NCBI RefSeq assembly: GCF_932526225.1
Contig: NC_064041.1
Coordinates: forward strand, 9,030,313 to 9,094,312
Source of the DNA: Nematostella vectensis
Lineage: Eukaryota; Cnidaria; Anthozoa; Actiniaria; Edwardsiidae
Direction: 5' to 3'
DNA length: 64,000 nt
In this document: positions 12,962 to 23,600 of the stretch, piece after piece
How positions within the stretch are numbered: position 1 is the stretch's first letter
Layout of the letters: each line of letters begins with the position of its first letter
Notes under the pieces: model-generated
Database searches by the model: none
The model's input: only the letters and a program-made list of their open reading frames with translations
What the model was told of the DNA's origin: nothing
Made by a program: the position numbers and the translations under genes

Positions 12962-13371
12962 GCTATATAAAATGTGTTATAGACTTAATAATACAAGTTT
13001 TGGATATCAGTTGTGTTAGTTAAGCAGTTATGGACACGATTTAAGTGATCTCTCAACAGAATTGGAAACTAAAACTGCTTTGTAAAGGACATTTTTTAGG
13101 TTGTTACAAAAAGCGAACGTCAAAAGACTGGGTCGAAAATAAGACCGCTGCAATTATATCCACAGGAAACCCAAATTTAATATGACAAATTTTTTTCTGA
13201 ATAACCACACATCTTCATTCAAACTTAAACATCTTTAAATATAAATAAAGTGTCATTTTGTTGTACAGATCGCTATCTCGATTGAAATTTTCTATTCTGA
13301 ATTGAAGGTTTTAACATATATGGTTTTCCTTTGGTATTTGACCGCGGGCTCATTATCAAAGATCAACCAAA
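12962..13371. promoter_or_regulatory. shared promoter interval between two divergent genes
   Basis: 410 bp separate the start codon of the C9orf78 homologue (minus, 12961) from that of the C1orf52 homologue (plus, 13372). Both genes have strong homology support, so both promoters must lie here or overlap the first exons. A TATATAAA-like word on the minus strand (12963-12972) is too close to the start codon to be a core TATA box. No other motif is convincing. Confidence 0.6.
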
Positions 13372-14806
13372 ATGGCGGACGATAAGAAAGACGACAACCC
13401 TCTCTCTTTCTTTTCCACTGGCGACGATGATAGCTCTAGTTCCGACTCAGATAGCGAAAACGATAAAGAACACGACACAGACAACTCTGAGGTTACTAAG
13501 GAACAACTACACTCACCAGAAAGTAAACTTCCTTCGCCGGATACATTATTCGCAACAGTAGGTCGGCCATCGTTTTTAGCCACAACCAAAGAAGAAAACA
13601 CCATAGACTGGGACGTAATTTCTAAGCGATGCGAGCCAAATATGTCAGTTTATTCCGCGCCTCCGATGAGCTTAAAAGAGCGAGAAAATAGCGCCGAATA
13701 TAATGATGCGATGATAACTTCACAGCCTCAAAAATACGGCAAAGAACTTAGCGATATACAGAAACATCTCTTGGTGCACGGCAAGCGACCCGCAAATGAT
13801 ATTAGGGCGATGACTCACAGAGAAGGGTCAGGAGAAGGTGAGGTAATGCATAGCTGTCAACCTCGCTTTAGGAAAAATCTTGGGAAAACCTAGTAAATGT
13901 ATCAGAAGTACCAAGATAGCTAATGTGGGAGAATACAGTAAATGTATGGATATTTTCAAGAAAATTAGGCTTGAGAAAAGGTTCGAAATCTTGAGACTCC
14001 CGCCTAATGCGTGTGAGATGACAGCTATGGAAATAGGATTTGTCTAGAAATGTGTCATAGTATTATCCCCTACAACTTATCACATGTATACACCTATTTC
14101 ACAAAAGGTTGTCAGGGCAAATGGTAAATGGCTTATGGGTACTAATTATTCGTAAAATTAAAGGTGTTAAATATAGTCCAGCAATGTCAGAGCCAAGCAT
14201 TGGTAACCTCTAATGGATAATTTTTTTTTATTTATCCATTTTCTTTGAGACACATGGTTACTTTCGGTCTGCCAATCACCATTTGCCATTTGCACTGACA
14301 ACCTTTATTGAAATAGGTATATTTTGCAGACAGTGAGTCATTCACTATGGGACATTATAAAAGACTATTGTCAGCCACCATTTTGATGTTGTTGCAAAAT
14401 ACCAAGTGTGTGAAAGTGTCAATTTCTATCAACCGATTTTAAGAAGCTATTGTGATGTGCTCAATTGCTATCAAGCATATTCAAATATAGCCTGTTGATA
14501 TACTTGAAAAACGAAGGGAATAAGTATCAATGCTCTTGAAGATATTGGCATAAATACAAGATACCTAAAAGAAAGTGATCTGCTGAATGGGTAATCAACC
14601 ATTGCCCTCCTTCCCCTCCCCCGCTTAAAATCCTAGCTTTGTGCCTTTCTCCCCCCCCCCCCCCTGACGGTTGGAGTTTCTCTGGATTATGCTTCAAGCT
14701 TTCCTTTCCATGGTCATATTAGCTGCCCATGCATGTGTTGATAGTAGTAGGTTTTGATGTCAAATCTTTTTTTGGTTTAGGAGAAAAGAAGAAGAAGAAA
14801 TCTTGA
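13372..14806 (+). CDS. C1orf52/UPF0690-family protein homologue
   Basis: Two exons: 13372-13837 and 14781-14806, joined in phase 1 (GAAG|GTGAGG to TTTAG|GAGAAA), giving 163 residues. The N-terminus has PLSFFSTG, then an acidic Ser/Asp stretch, then LPSPDTLFATVGRPSFL and IDW, matching the conserved order in human C1orf52 (PLSYF, LPGPDELF, RPAFL, IDW). The tiny second exon supplies a Lys-rich tail ending KKKS; the human protein also ends in lysines. The family is small, nuclear and of unknown biochemical function. Without splicing, the frame would run to a stop at 13891; the family-like lysine tail supports splicing. It shares a promoter interval with the C9orf78 homologue. Confidence 0.9.
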
Positions 14807-14808
14807 CA

Positions 14809-15790
14809 GAGGTTCTCCATCTTGTATGCAGTCAGCTTGTTCACAAGTCTTTTGTATGGTACTTTATTTTACATTGTTTTATTCTTCAAATAGCTAGTTT
14901 TGGTATCATGACCATGATCAGGGGTAGATCCATCTTGTATGCAGTCAGCTTGTTCACAAGTCTTTTGTATGATACTTTATATTATGCTGTGTTTACACTT
15001 GAGTGCCAACCTAGGTACAGTTTGTGGTTAACTGAACCCTGATTAGGAGAAATGAGTTTACACTTGAAAACTTAACCTCGGTAGATTATTCAGCTGGAAC
15101 AGCGCCGGTGTTATCAATTTGAATTCTGAGGTCAAATTGCTACTGCGATTATTGAGATTTTTCTGGCCATTCTATTTATTTTGTGGTGGCTTCCGCTTGC
15201 AAGATTCACTATAATTCAAGATTATCTTTTAGGGATCACCTTGCCTGATGTTTTCTCTGATGTTTGTCGTTTTTGTTTTCATTGTTTGCGCTAGTACGTT
15301 AGGGATTCGCAGTCCCTTGACTTGGAAACTAGTTTGTTGTAAAGTATTGTGTGAAATGTCCAGCCAAATTTTGTGGATTTAAAAAACATGTGGTAATCTC
15401 ATGACTATTGAGTAAACACTACTTGAGAAATGACTGACATTGGAAAGCGATAGCTGACAAGAACTGTCAACAGATTTGCCTGTAACCTTGGTTGAGTACG
15501 CTCAACCATGCCTCCTGGAATGGTTGAGCTCAACCAAACCTAGGTTTCGGATCCTTTGTAATTGCCGTCACATAAGTGGCTATTTGGACTGTGTTCACAC
15601 ACACTTCAAATCTAACCTAGGTTGGGTAGTTACTCAACCTAGGTTGGACACTCAAGTGTAAACGCAGCATTAGTACGTTATCATCTTCAAAAAGCTACTG
15701 TAGTTTCTGTACAATGACCATGATCAGGGGTAGATCCATCTTGTATGCAGTCGGCTTGTTCACAAGTCTTCTGAACGATACAGTACTTCA
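14809..15790. repeat. triplicated 3'-UTR segment split by a transposon
   Basis: A segment containing CCATCTTGTATGCAGTC followed by GCTTGTTCACAAGTCTT occurs at about 14816, 14928 and 15737. The second and third copies also share ATGACCATGATCAGGGGTAG upstream. The element at 14985-15669 lies between copies two and three. The segment immediately follows the C1orf52 stop codon, so it is probably 3'-UTR. Confidence 0.85.
14985..15669. mobile_element. 685-bp MITE with 3-bp TTA duplication (PIF/Harbinger-like)
   Basis: Both ends read TGCTG(T/C)GTTTACACTTGAG inward, followed by an inverted CCAACCTAGG, flanked by TTA at 14982-14984 and 15670-15672. A 3-bp TWA duplication is typical of PIF/Harbinger elements. 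There is no coding capacity. Several internal CAACCTAGGTT-type words near the right end form local palindromes. Confidence 0.8.
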
Positions 15791-16013
15791 TTTTATGATA
15801 TCATCTTTAAATTATATGATGTTTATGGTTCTGGTAGCATTGGCTTGCACAATTTTACTGTGGCCATAATTTTTAAAAAGGGGGATTCCTTGCTAATTTC
15901 ACACCCAAAATAATGTCAGTGCCGTATGTGGTATCTTTTAAGGAAAAATGCACAAGTTTTCCGAGTCTGTTTTTGAAGCCTGCATCAGCTTTTCCTGTAT
16001 TTTGTTAGAAAAG

Positions 16014-16019
16014 AATAAA
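16014..16019 (+). terminator. candidate polyadenylation signal of the C1orf52 homologue
   Basis: AATAAA lies about 1.2 kb after the stop codon and before the convergent transketolase 3' end. An earlier site is possible, because the intervening sequence is repeats. Confidence 0.4.
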
Positions 16020-16330
16020 ATATCGTAGGTACTGCATTTAGAAACAAGAGAACAAATGCATTTAAAATGGGTATGTCTATGGGTAAATAATAAAAGACAA
16101 CATGGGAAATGAATTTATTATCTTATATCTCTTTATTTTTGTCAAGTTGTACACTAATGTGACAATTTTTTTATTATTATCCAAGTTAAACAATGTATGG
16201 CAACAAATCACATTTTATCTTCTATTTTAATTTAAAGATATTGCAATTGCAGTCGTGCTTGACTTTCATCCCCCAAAAAGTATTTCTCTCTTTTTTAGCA
16301 TAACTAAAAGAAAAGATGGTAAGCTATGAT

Positions 16331-16346
16331 ATTTATTTATTTATTT
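16331..16346 (-). terminator. polyadenylation signals of the transketolase gene
   Basis: A TTTATTTATTTATTTA run reads as overlapping AATAAA on the minus strand, about 90-105 bp after the transketolase stop codon. Confidence 0.65.
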
Positions 16347-16437
16347 ATATTGGCAAGCCAGGAAGTCAATTTTAGCTTGAGTTAAACACTTATTATGTAA
16401 TCAGAATGAAAGAAAACCCTGAGATGGTCTGTTCTTA

Positions 16438-17639
16438 CTACTGTCCTACTAGTTCTTTCACTGTCTTAATGATGCATCCCGCAGATATCCCAAACATTTC
16501 TAGAAGCGCTGCACATGGCCCACTCTGAGGGACACGTGGTACGGCCAGATGCCTCACCCGGAAACCACACTCAACAATAGCAGAAAAAACTGCTTCCCCG
16601 AGACCACCTGAAAATGGATAATAACTGTTCAGCATTGGGGTCAATCAAAGACTAGGAAAACGGCTTGCCAAGACTATCCTAAAGGGTATGGATATAGCGA
16701 TTATTTAATATCATCAATAAATAATAATTATTCCGTCTGAAAACTTATTCAGGCCGAAATTAGTTGCGTCGACTTCCCTTTCTTATTTTTGAAGGGGACG
16801 TGCCACGAGTTTTCCGTTGGTCACGGTTGAACGATCTATGAAGAGACCGAAACTCCCTTATAACGCTTTATTTTTACGAGGTAGCGCATCTCTTGATCCG
16901 TACCCTACTCCATTTATAAGATGTACAATTAAACCGTAAGCTAAGGGATTGCGTTGGACAATTATGTAGACTGTAATTATATGTTTTGTGAGCTAGACTA
17001 AAAAATCTTCGGCATTCCTTCGTCATCCACCTGATATTGAAAGACGTTTTTGCCCCTAAAACAACCACAATGCATGCGCATCCGAACACCTCTCCCCTCA
17101 CCTTCGTGATAATGATCCTCCACCACAACGACTTTTCCGTTGGTTGCCTTCGCGTTAGCCACAATGCCAGCCTTGTCGATCGGTTTGACTGTGAACGGAT
17201 CCAGTATGCGCACATGAATGCCCTCAAGCTCAAGATGATTGGCTGCCTTCATTGCCTCGTCCAACGTCACGCCGGCAGCGATTACGAGCACGTGGTCATC
17301 CTCTGACTGACGAACGACCTGTAACGCAACGTTTAGATGTCACGCTATCATTACATATTACAAAATATCACAAGACATTTAGCCAAAGATATACAGTTAA
17401 ATCTTGTTTTCTTTTTTAACGGAAGTGAAAGCTTTTCATATTTGCTTGCTGATGTTTCCTTTGCTCACCTATTTGCGGATTTCTTTGAACTTATAAAAAG
17501 TGGAATTGAAAAGATAACACTATTGCTATTACACATATCGGCACAAGTCGGGCCAAGACGCAACGCTAGCACACTATTGTATGTGCAGTCCGGAAACCAT
17601 GGGCAGCTGCGGTTTCGTCCTTAAAGGGCACATCAGTTT

Positions 17640-17694
<55 letters not shown>

Positions 17695-20600
17695 GATAAA
17701 GAAAAAATAGAAAGAAAAAAGGAAGACAGACAGAAAAAAAAAAGAATAAGAAAGAACGAAATAAAGGAAAAAAAGGATCCTTTCCAAACACCTCTTTTTT
17801 TAGATGAAACAAGTAATTATTTTACCTTAGCTTTGCCACTGGCCAAAAATCGTAGATCATTTTTACCTTAGATTTGCCTTGCAATTTATCGTAGTTAATT
17901 TTACCTTAGCTTTGCCACTGACCGAAAAACTGGGATTATTTTACCTTAGCTTTGCCACTGGCAAAACATCGGACTTTGATTATTACTCCTATAGGTAGCT
18001 TTCGCTAATACTAGGAGACCGATTCCTCGGTAAGTAAGCACTGTCACTGGGGGTGGTCACTGCCAGAGGGTTTATTGCGTCCCCAGTGGTTCTTTTACGT
18101 CCCTTCGGTTCAGGTTAATGTAGTGCAGCTTGAAGAGACGGGACCTCCGGTTTAGTGTCCTTATCCGAGAAGACTGGAAACACGGGAGAATAACTTCAAC
18201 TCACTTGTGACAAATTCGATTCAAGGCAGGAACCCGGAAAAAATCCCCAGTTTAAGCCAGGATTCGAACCTGGGCCACAGCGGTGAGAGGCCGACGCGCT
18301 AACACACTAGGCCACCCGTGCTTCCAGAGTTTGATGATCGTAGATCATTTTTACCTTAGCTTTGCCTTGCAATTTATCGTAGTTAATTTTACCTTAGCTT
18401 TGCCACTGGCCGAAAAACGTGGGTTATTTTACCTTAGCTTTGCCACTGTACAAACATCGTAGATTATTTTACCTTAGCTTTGACAATGTCAAACATCGTA
18501 GACATTTTTACCTCAGCTTTGCAAATTGCAGACACTTTTACCGTAGCTTTGCCAATGGCAAACATCGTAAACAATTTTACCTTAGCTTTGCCAATTGCAA
18601 ACGGCTCGTCGTTGGCATAGATGACGGCTGAGTCCGGTCGTGTTGCACGTGTGAACGTTATTCCTGGATAGTTCGCAGCGAGCTCAACGGCGCGTTCACA
18701 AGCAACTGCGTCACTGGGATAGAACACAACACTTCCCGGAAGCGCGCGGAACATGGCCATGTCCTCAAGGGCCATCTGAGAAGCGCCGTCCTCTCCTGTG
18801 ATCGATCAGTTGGTCAGCTCAATAATCGCTACTTATGACAGGACGATTTTATGTATTTCAGGATTTAAAAGATGGGGATCTGAATCTCATTCCTACTAAT
18901 GGAATCTAAAATCCCCTTATCCCTTTAGAGCCCTTTAGGATCCTGTATTTAAAGTGTACCTATAGCCATTGACTTACCGATTGAGCAGCCCACGTGAGAA
19001 CCCACAAAGTTCACAGAGGATTGCGACACCGCAGCCATACGGATCTGATCACTTGCCCTGCAGAGAAAAGCTGCAAAGGTGCTGACAAAGGGGATAGCCC
19101 TACCCCTCGTGGCGCACCCCACGGCCACGCCCACCATGTTCTGCTCCGCAATGAAACACTCGATGAAGCGATCAGGGTGCGCATTCATGAAGGTGATGGA
19201 GAAGGTGGAGTTCTTCATGTCGCCGTCCAGCGCGACCACGCGATCGCACGAGGTGCCGAGCTTGGCAAGGGCGGTACCGTACGCATTACGAATAGGGAGC
19301 TATAGGTAGAGATGATAAATGATAGTAAGTCGGTTTCGTTAACGTTATAATCACCTCATTGGTATGAGAATCAGAAATAATTCATTATCATCTTAATTAT
19401 ACATAAATTATTTTGTCAATGTAAATATCATTATTATTGTCGTCAGCATCATCATCATCGTCATCATCATCATCACCGTCATGACTATTATCATTATCAT
19501 TATCACCATCATCGCTATCATCACTTATATCACTACCATTACATCATCATCATCGTCGTCGCCGTCGTCGTCGTCATTATCATCATACAGAAGTACCTTC
19601 TGCCCTAGAGTGTAGTTCGGGGGTTCTGATAACTTGACTTCTGTCTGCTTAAGTAGTGGAGCATCTTCAATCACAGGCCGAGGGTTGTGATAGTAAACCG
19701 GACCCTTGATAAGCTTCTCTAAATGGGCTATCGCGGGCTCTGCTTTATCACCGAGCGCTTTACCATGGAAACCGTCATTATCTTCCACACCTGAACATTC
19801 ATTTAAAATGTAATCCATTGCTCCTCGTTACGTATAGCTTCTAGTGACAGCGGTTGTACTTCAGGTGGGGGCCTGGGTTAGAGGCTCGTGTAACAAAGGT
19901 AGAGTTAGATTCTTTTTTCGGGTGGAAATATCTTGAAACGGGTGGGGTGAGGGGACAAAGCCCACATGAATCCGCTACTACTGTACATAGAGAGTAAAGG
20001 CAAAAAGAAAGCAAGTCTGCCACAAAAAAGCCGTGAACTAAACAAAATAAGGTAAAGGAAATAATTAGTGAAAAAAGCGACAATGCTGAGTTATTTTTGT
20101 TACCAATAATCCCTCTCCCTTTGAATGTTTTAGCAAGCAGACATGTTGGTCTCCCTGTGGTGATTTCTGCTTCATGAAAGGCTCGACATACAGCCTCGAC
20201 ATCATGTCCGTCTATTACAATGGCGTTCCACCTACAAACAACAAATCGGTACTTCGTGACAAACTCCTGAAAACGTGACACAGCGCGAAAAGACGTCAAC
20301 GTAATTCAAAACAATGCGTGTCGCAGCAAAAAAAAAAAAAAAGGCGATCGTAAATCTCAGCGTGACAAACAGAAACAAGACTGTGACATCCCGTTTGGCA
20401 ACGAGACACAACAAGAATACGTATAATATGAATATTTTGACTAGTCCGTACCTTCATATTTATACCCTTTGGTCGCGCGTGTGTGTTGGGTGGGGGGGGA
20501 GGGAGGTGAGGGTGGAACGCACCCCCAGTTATGGGCCTGCCTGACACGGCGAGAAGAAAAGACGCAAAACACCGTGACAAGACGTGACATTCGTGACAAG

Positions 20601-23600
20601 ACGATTTAAAACGTGACAATAGGGTGAGAAGCCGTGACACAAGACTGTAGCTATACCCGAAAGCCTCTGCTCTCTGCCTGTATACGTCCATCTTGTGTTG
20701 TAGCGCCGTTGGCTGGCTTTGACCCAGACGGTTGACATCGAAGATGGCCACCAAGTTATCCAGTTTGTAAAAACTCGCAAAGCTCATCGCCTCCCAAACC
20801 GCGCCCTCTGCCGACTCGCCGTCACCAAGGAGACAAAACACGCGGTAACTATAGAGATTAACAAGTGTCAGGGACACGCGGTACTGCAGTTCGAGGTGTT
20901 GTTTTGCGCTGCCCAGTATTCGACCCGGATTTCATGCCTTACAACATAATGAAGCAATAGGCTTCCCAAGGTACCTAGATTCCCTCGCTCCATAACCTTG
21001 GAGAGCCGTGTCCTTCGCATCTCATGAAGAGCAATACAAATTAGTAGGATAGACCCTGAAGGTCTAGTTATTGTATGCGTTTACACACCAATAGCAAAAT
21101 CAGGGGCGGATCTAGGGGTGGGCCGAACGGCCCCCACCCCCCTATTTTCAGATGTTTGGCTTAGAAATAAGAAGAAATACAAGGAAATCCACGGAAGAAC
21201 AATGAATCCAGCCCCACCCCTATTTTCAGATGTTTGGCTTAGAAATAAGAAGAAATACAAGGAAATCCACGGAAGTACAATAAATCCAGCCCCCCCTATT
21301 TTCAGATATTTGGCTTAGAAATAAGAAGAAATACAAGGAAATCCACGGAAGAACAATGAATCCAGCCCCCCCTATTTTCAGATGTTTGGCTTAGAAATAA
21401 GAAGAAATACAAGGAAATCTACGGAAAAACAATGAATCCAGCCCCCCCCCCTATTTTTAGATATTTGGCTTAGAAATAAGAAGAAATACAAGAAAATCCA
21501 CAGAAGAACAATGAATCCAGACCCCCCCCCCCTATTTTCAGATGTTTGGCTTAGAAATAAGAAGAAATACAAGGAAATCCACGGAAGAACAATGAATCCA
21601 GCCCCCCCTATTTTCAGATGTTTGGCTTAGAAATAAGAAGAAATACAAGGAAATCTACGGAAAAACAATGAATCCAGCCCCCCCCTATTTTCAGATATTT
21701 GGCTTAGAAATAAGAAGAAATACAAGGAAATCCACAGAAGAACAATGAATCCAGCCCCCCCCCCCCCTATTTTCAGATGTTTGGCTTAGAAATAAGAAGA
21801 AATACAAGGAAATCCACGGAAGAACAATGAATCCAGCCCCCCCTTTCTTGAAACCCTTGATTCGCCCTCTATATCTCCCCTTCTTGGAATTCCTGGATCC
21901 GCCCCGAAAATATTCCCTAATAAATAGACTGCAGTTCAGAACCACACTAAACTCGCCCTGTTGTGCTGAGTTACCTGGCCTTATATGCTGTGCTACCAGG
22001 CCTTATGTGCTAAGTAGCCTGGCCTTATATGCTGTGTTACCTGGCCTTACGTGCTAAGTAACCTGTCGTAACCTGGCTTCATATGCTGGGTTATCTGGCC
22101 CTATGTGTTGATGTACCGGGCCTTGTGTGCTGTGTTACCTGGCCTTATCGATGTGCTTTCCCATGTATGCCATTCCGCATGCGCAGCTTAGTCCTTGACC
22201 GAGGGAGCCAGTGCCGACATCGGTAAAAACTTGTCGCTGCGATTAAAAAGGTACCACAAGTTGTATACAACGTCTTTGTTGAAATTATCAGTCCTAGGCT
22301 TCCGTTTATACTCACGGGCACAGGGTGACCTTCAAGCTCTGAGTCGATTTTTCTAAGGGTCATAAGATGATCTTGACTAAAAAGACCAGCCTCGCACCAC
22401 GCGGCGTACAGAATCGGCGCTGCATGGCCCTGTCAACCAATCACGTCAATCAACCACGTCAATCATACATTTTCATCAAACACGTCAATCAAACACTGGC
22501 ATCACACTAGCACGGTCGCTGGTTTAAATCCCACATGGAACTAAACTGTGGCTTTCGTTAGAGTCAAAGTCGAAGTTCATTGAAGAATTGCTGAAGTTTA
22601 ACTTAGGTAAACCGGCTATGCTTTGCTGACGAGTCCTAAAAACGACGTAACAGATGTCCATGGTTGCCGAACTGCACGGGAAATAGACTGTGCGAACGTC
22701 CCATTTTGGCCAACTGGTGTCAATGGGTGTATGCTAGTGTACTTTAATAATGTTTCACAACAATAACCATCCTTGAATAAAGTCTGATACTTTCTTGTGT
22801 ATACATAAAAAAAACACAATAACCATCCAAGAATAAAGTACCACTGAACTTTTAGATTTCCAGTTTTAGATGTAGGTGTTTTCGGTGTTTAGAATCAATT
22901 TATCATGTATCATCACCAATGTAAACAATATCAAATGAGTGATAGATGAACAGTGTCATTCGAGTACCTATTGACAATCAAAAGAAGTGAACTACCTTGG
23001 ACAGAACAAACCGATCACTGGACGCATCTCTCGGGTTAGACACTGAAAAACAGTATAACAGGCAGTCGGTATAGAGTGGTTTTTAAAAACCCGTGAACCG
23101 AAACCCGTGATTATTTAGTTTATTTAGTACTAATTTTACTACACTGTAATGTCTTTGTTCTCTTTTGTTCTGTCTTGACTACACCTTTTGCTTTTCATTA
23201 ACGAGAAATACGCATTCATTTTAGCCAAAATTACAAACATTTACGCCGATGTACTGTCATTTAAGCGAAAGTAAAATCATTTGAACTAAAAGGGAATACA
23301 TTAACGAACTTTGCATAATTGAGTGCACACAATTGCATTTTCTTAACATTCATTTACACTATTCGACAACCAGGAATGGTATTTTCATTTGCGCGTTGAT
23401 ACATAACAATAGCACAAATAAAATTCCATTAATACGAGAACTCGCAATCAATACAGTGAACGAAATATTCATTAACATTTTTATTACAGCATGTGCAAAC
23501 AATGGTATTTTGTGAAAGTCATTTTCGTGCTTCTTATAAACGTTAGTGCCTCCGTACACACAATAAGCCCTTTATGACAAACAATATCCTAAAATAATTA

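Noticed and set aside
18240-18326. Possible tRNA gene (perfect B-box and A-box-like sequence)
   Set aside because: The sequence continues into a SINE core, no clear cloverleaf with a proper acceptor stem is formed, and a related head is repeated elsewhere without a tRNA body.
19841-20299. 152-codon minus-strand frame including transketolase residues
   Set aside because: Only the 20231-20104 part is exon. The rest is intron read-through past GTAACA.
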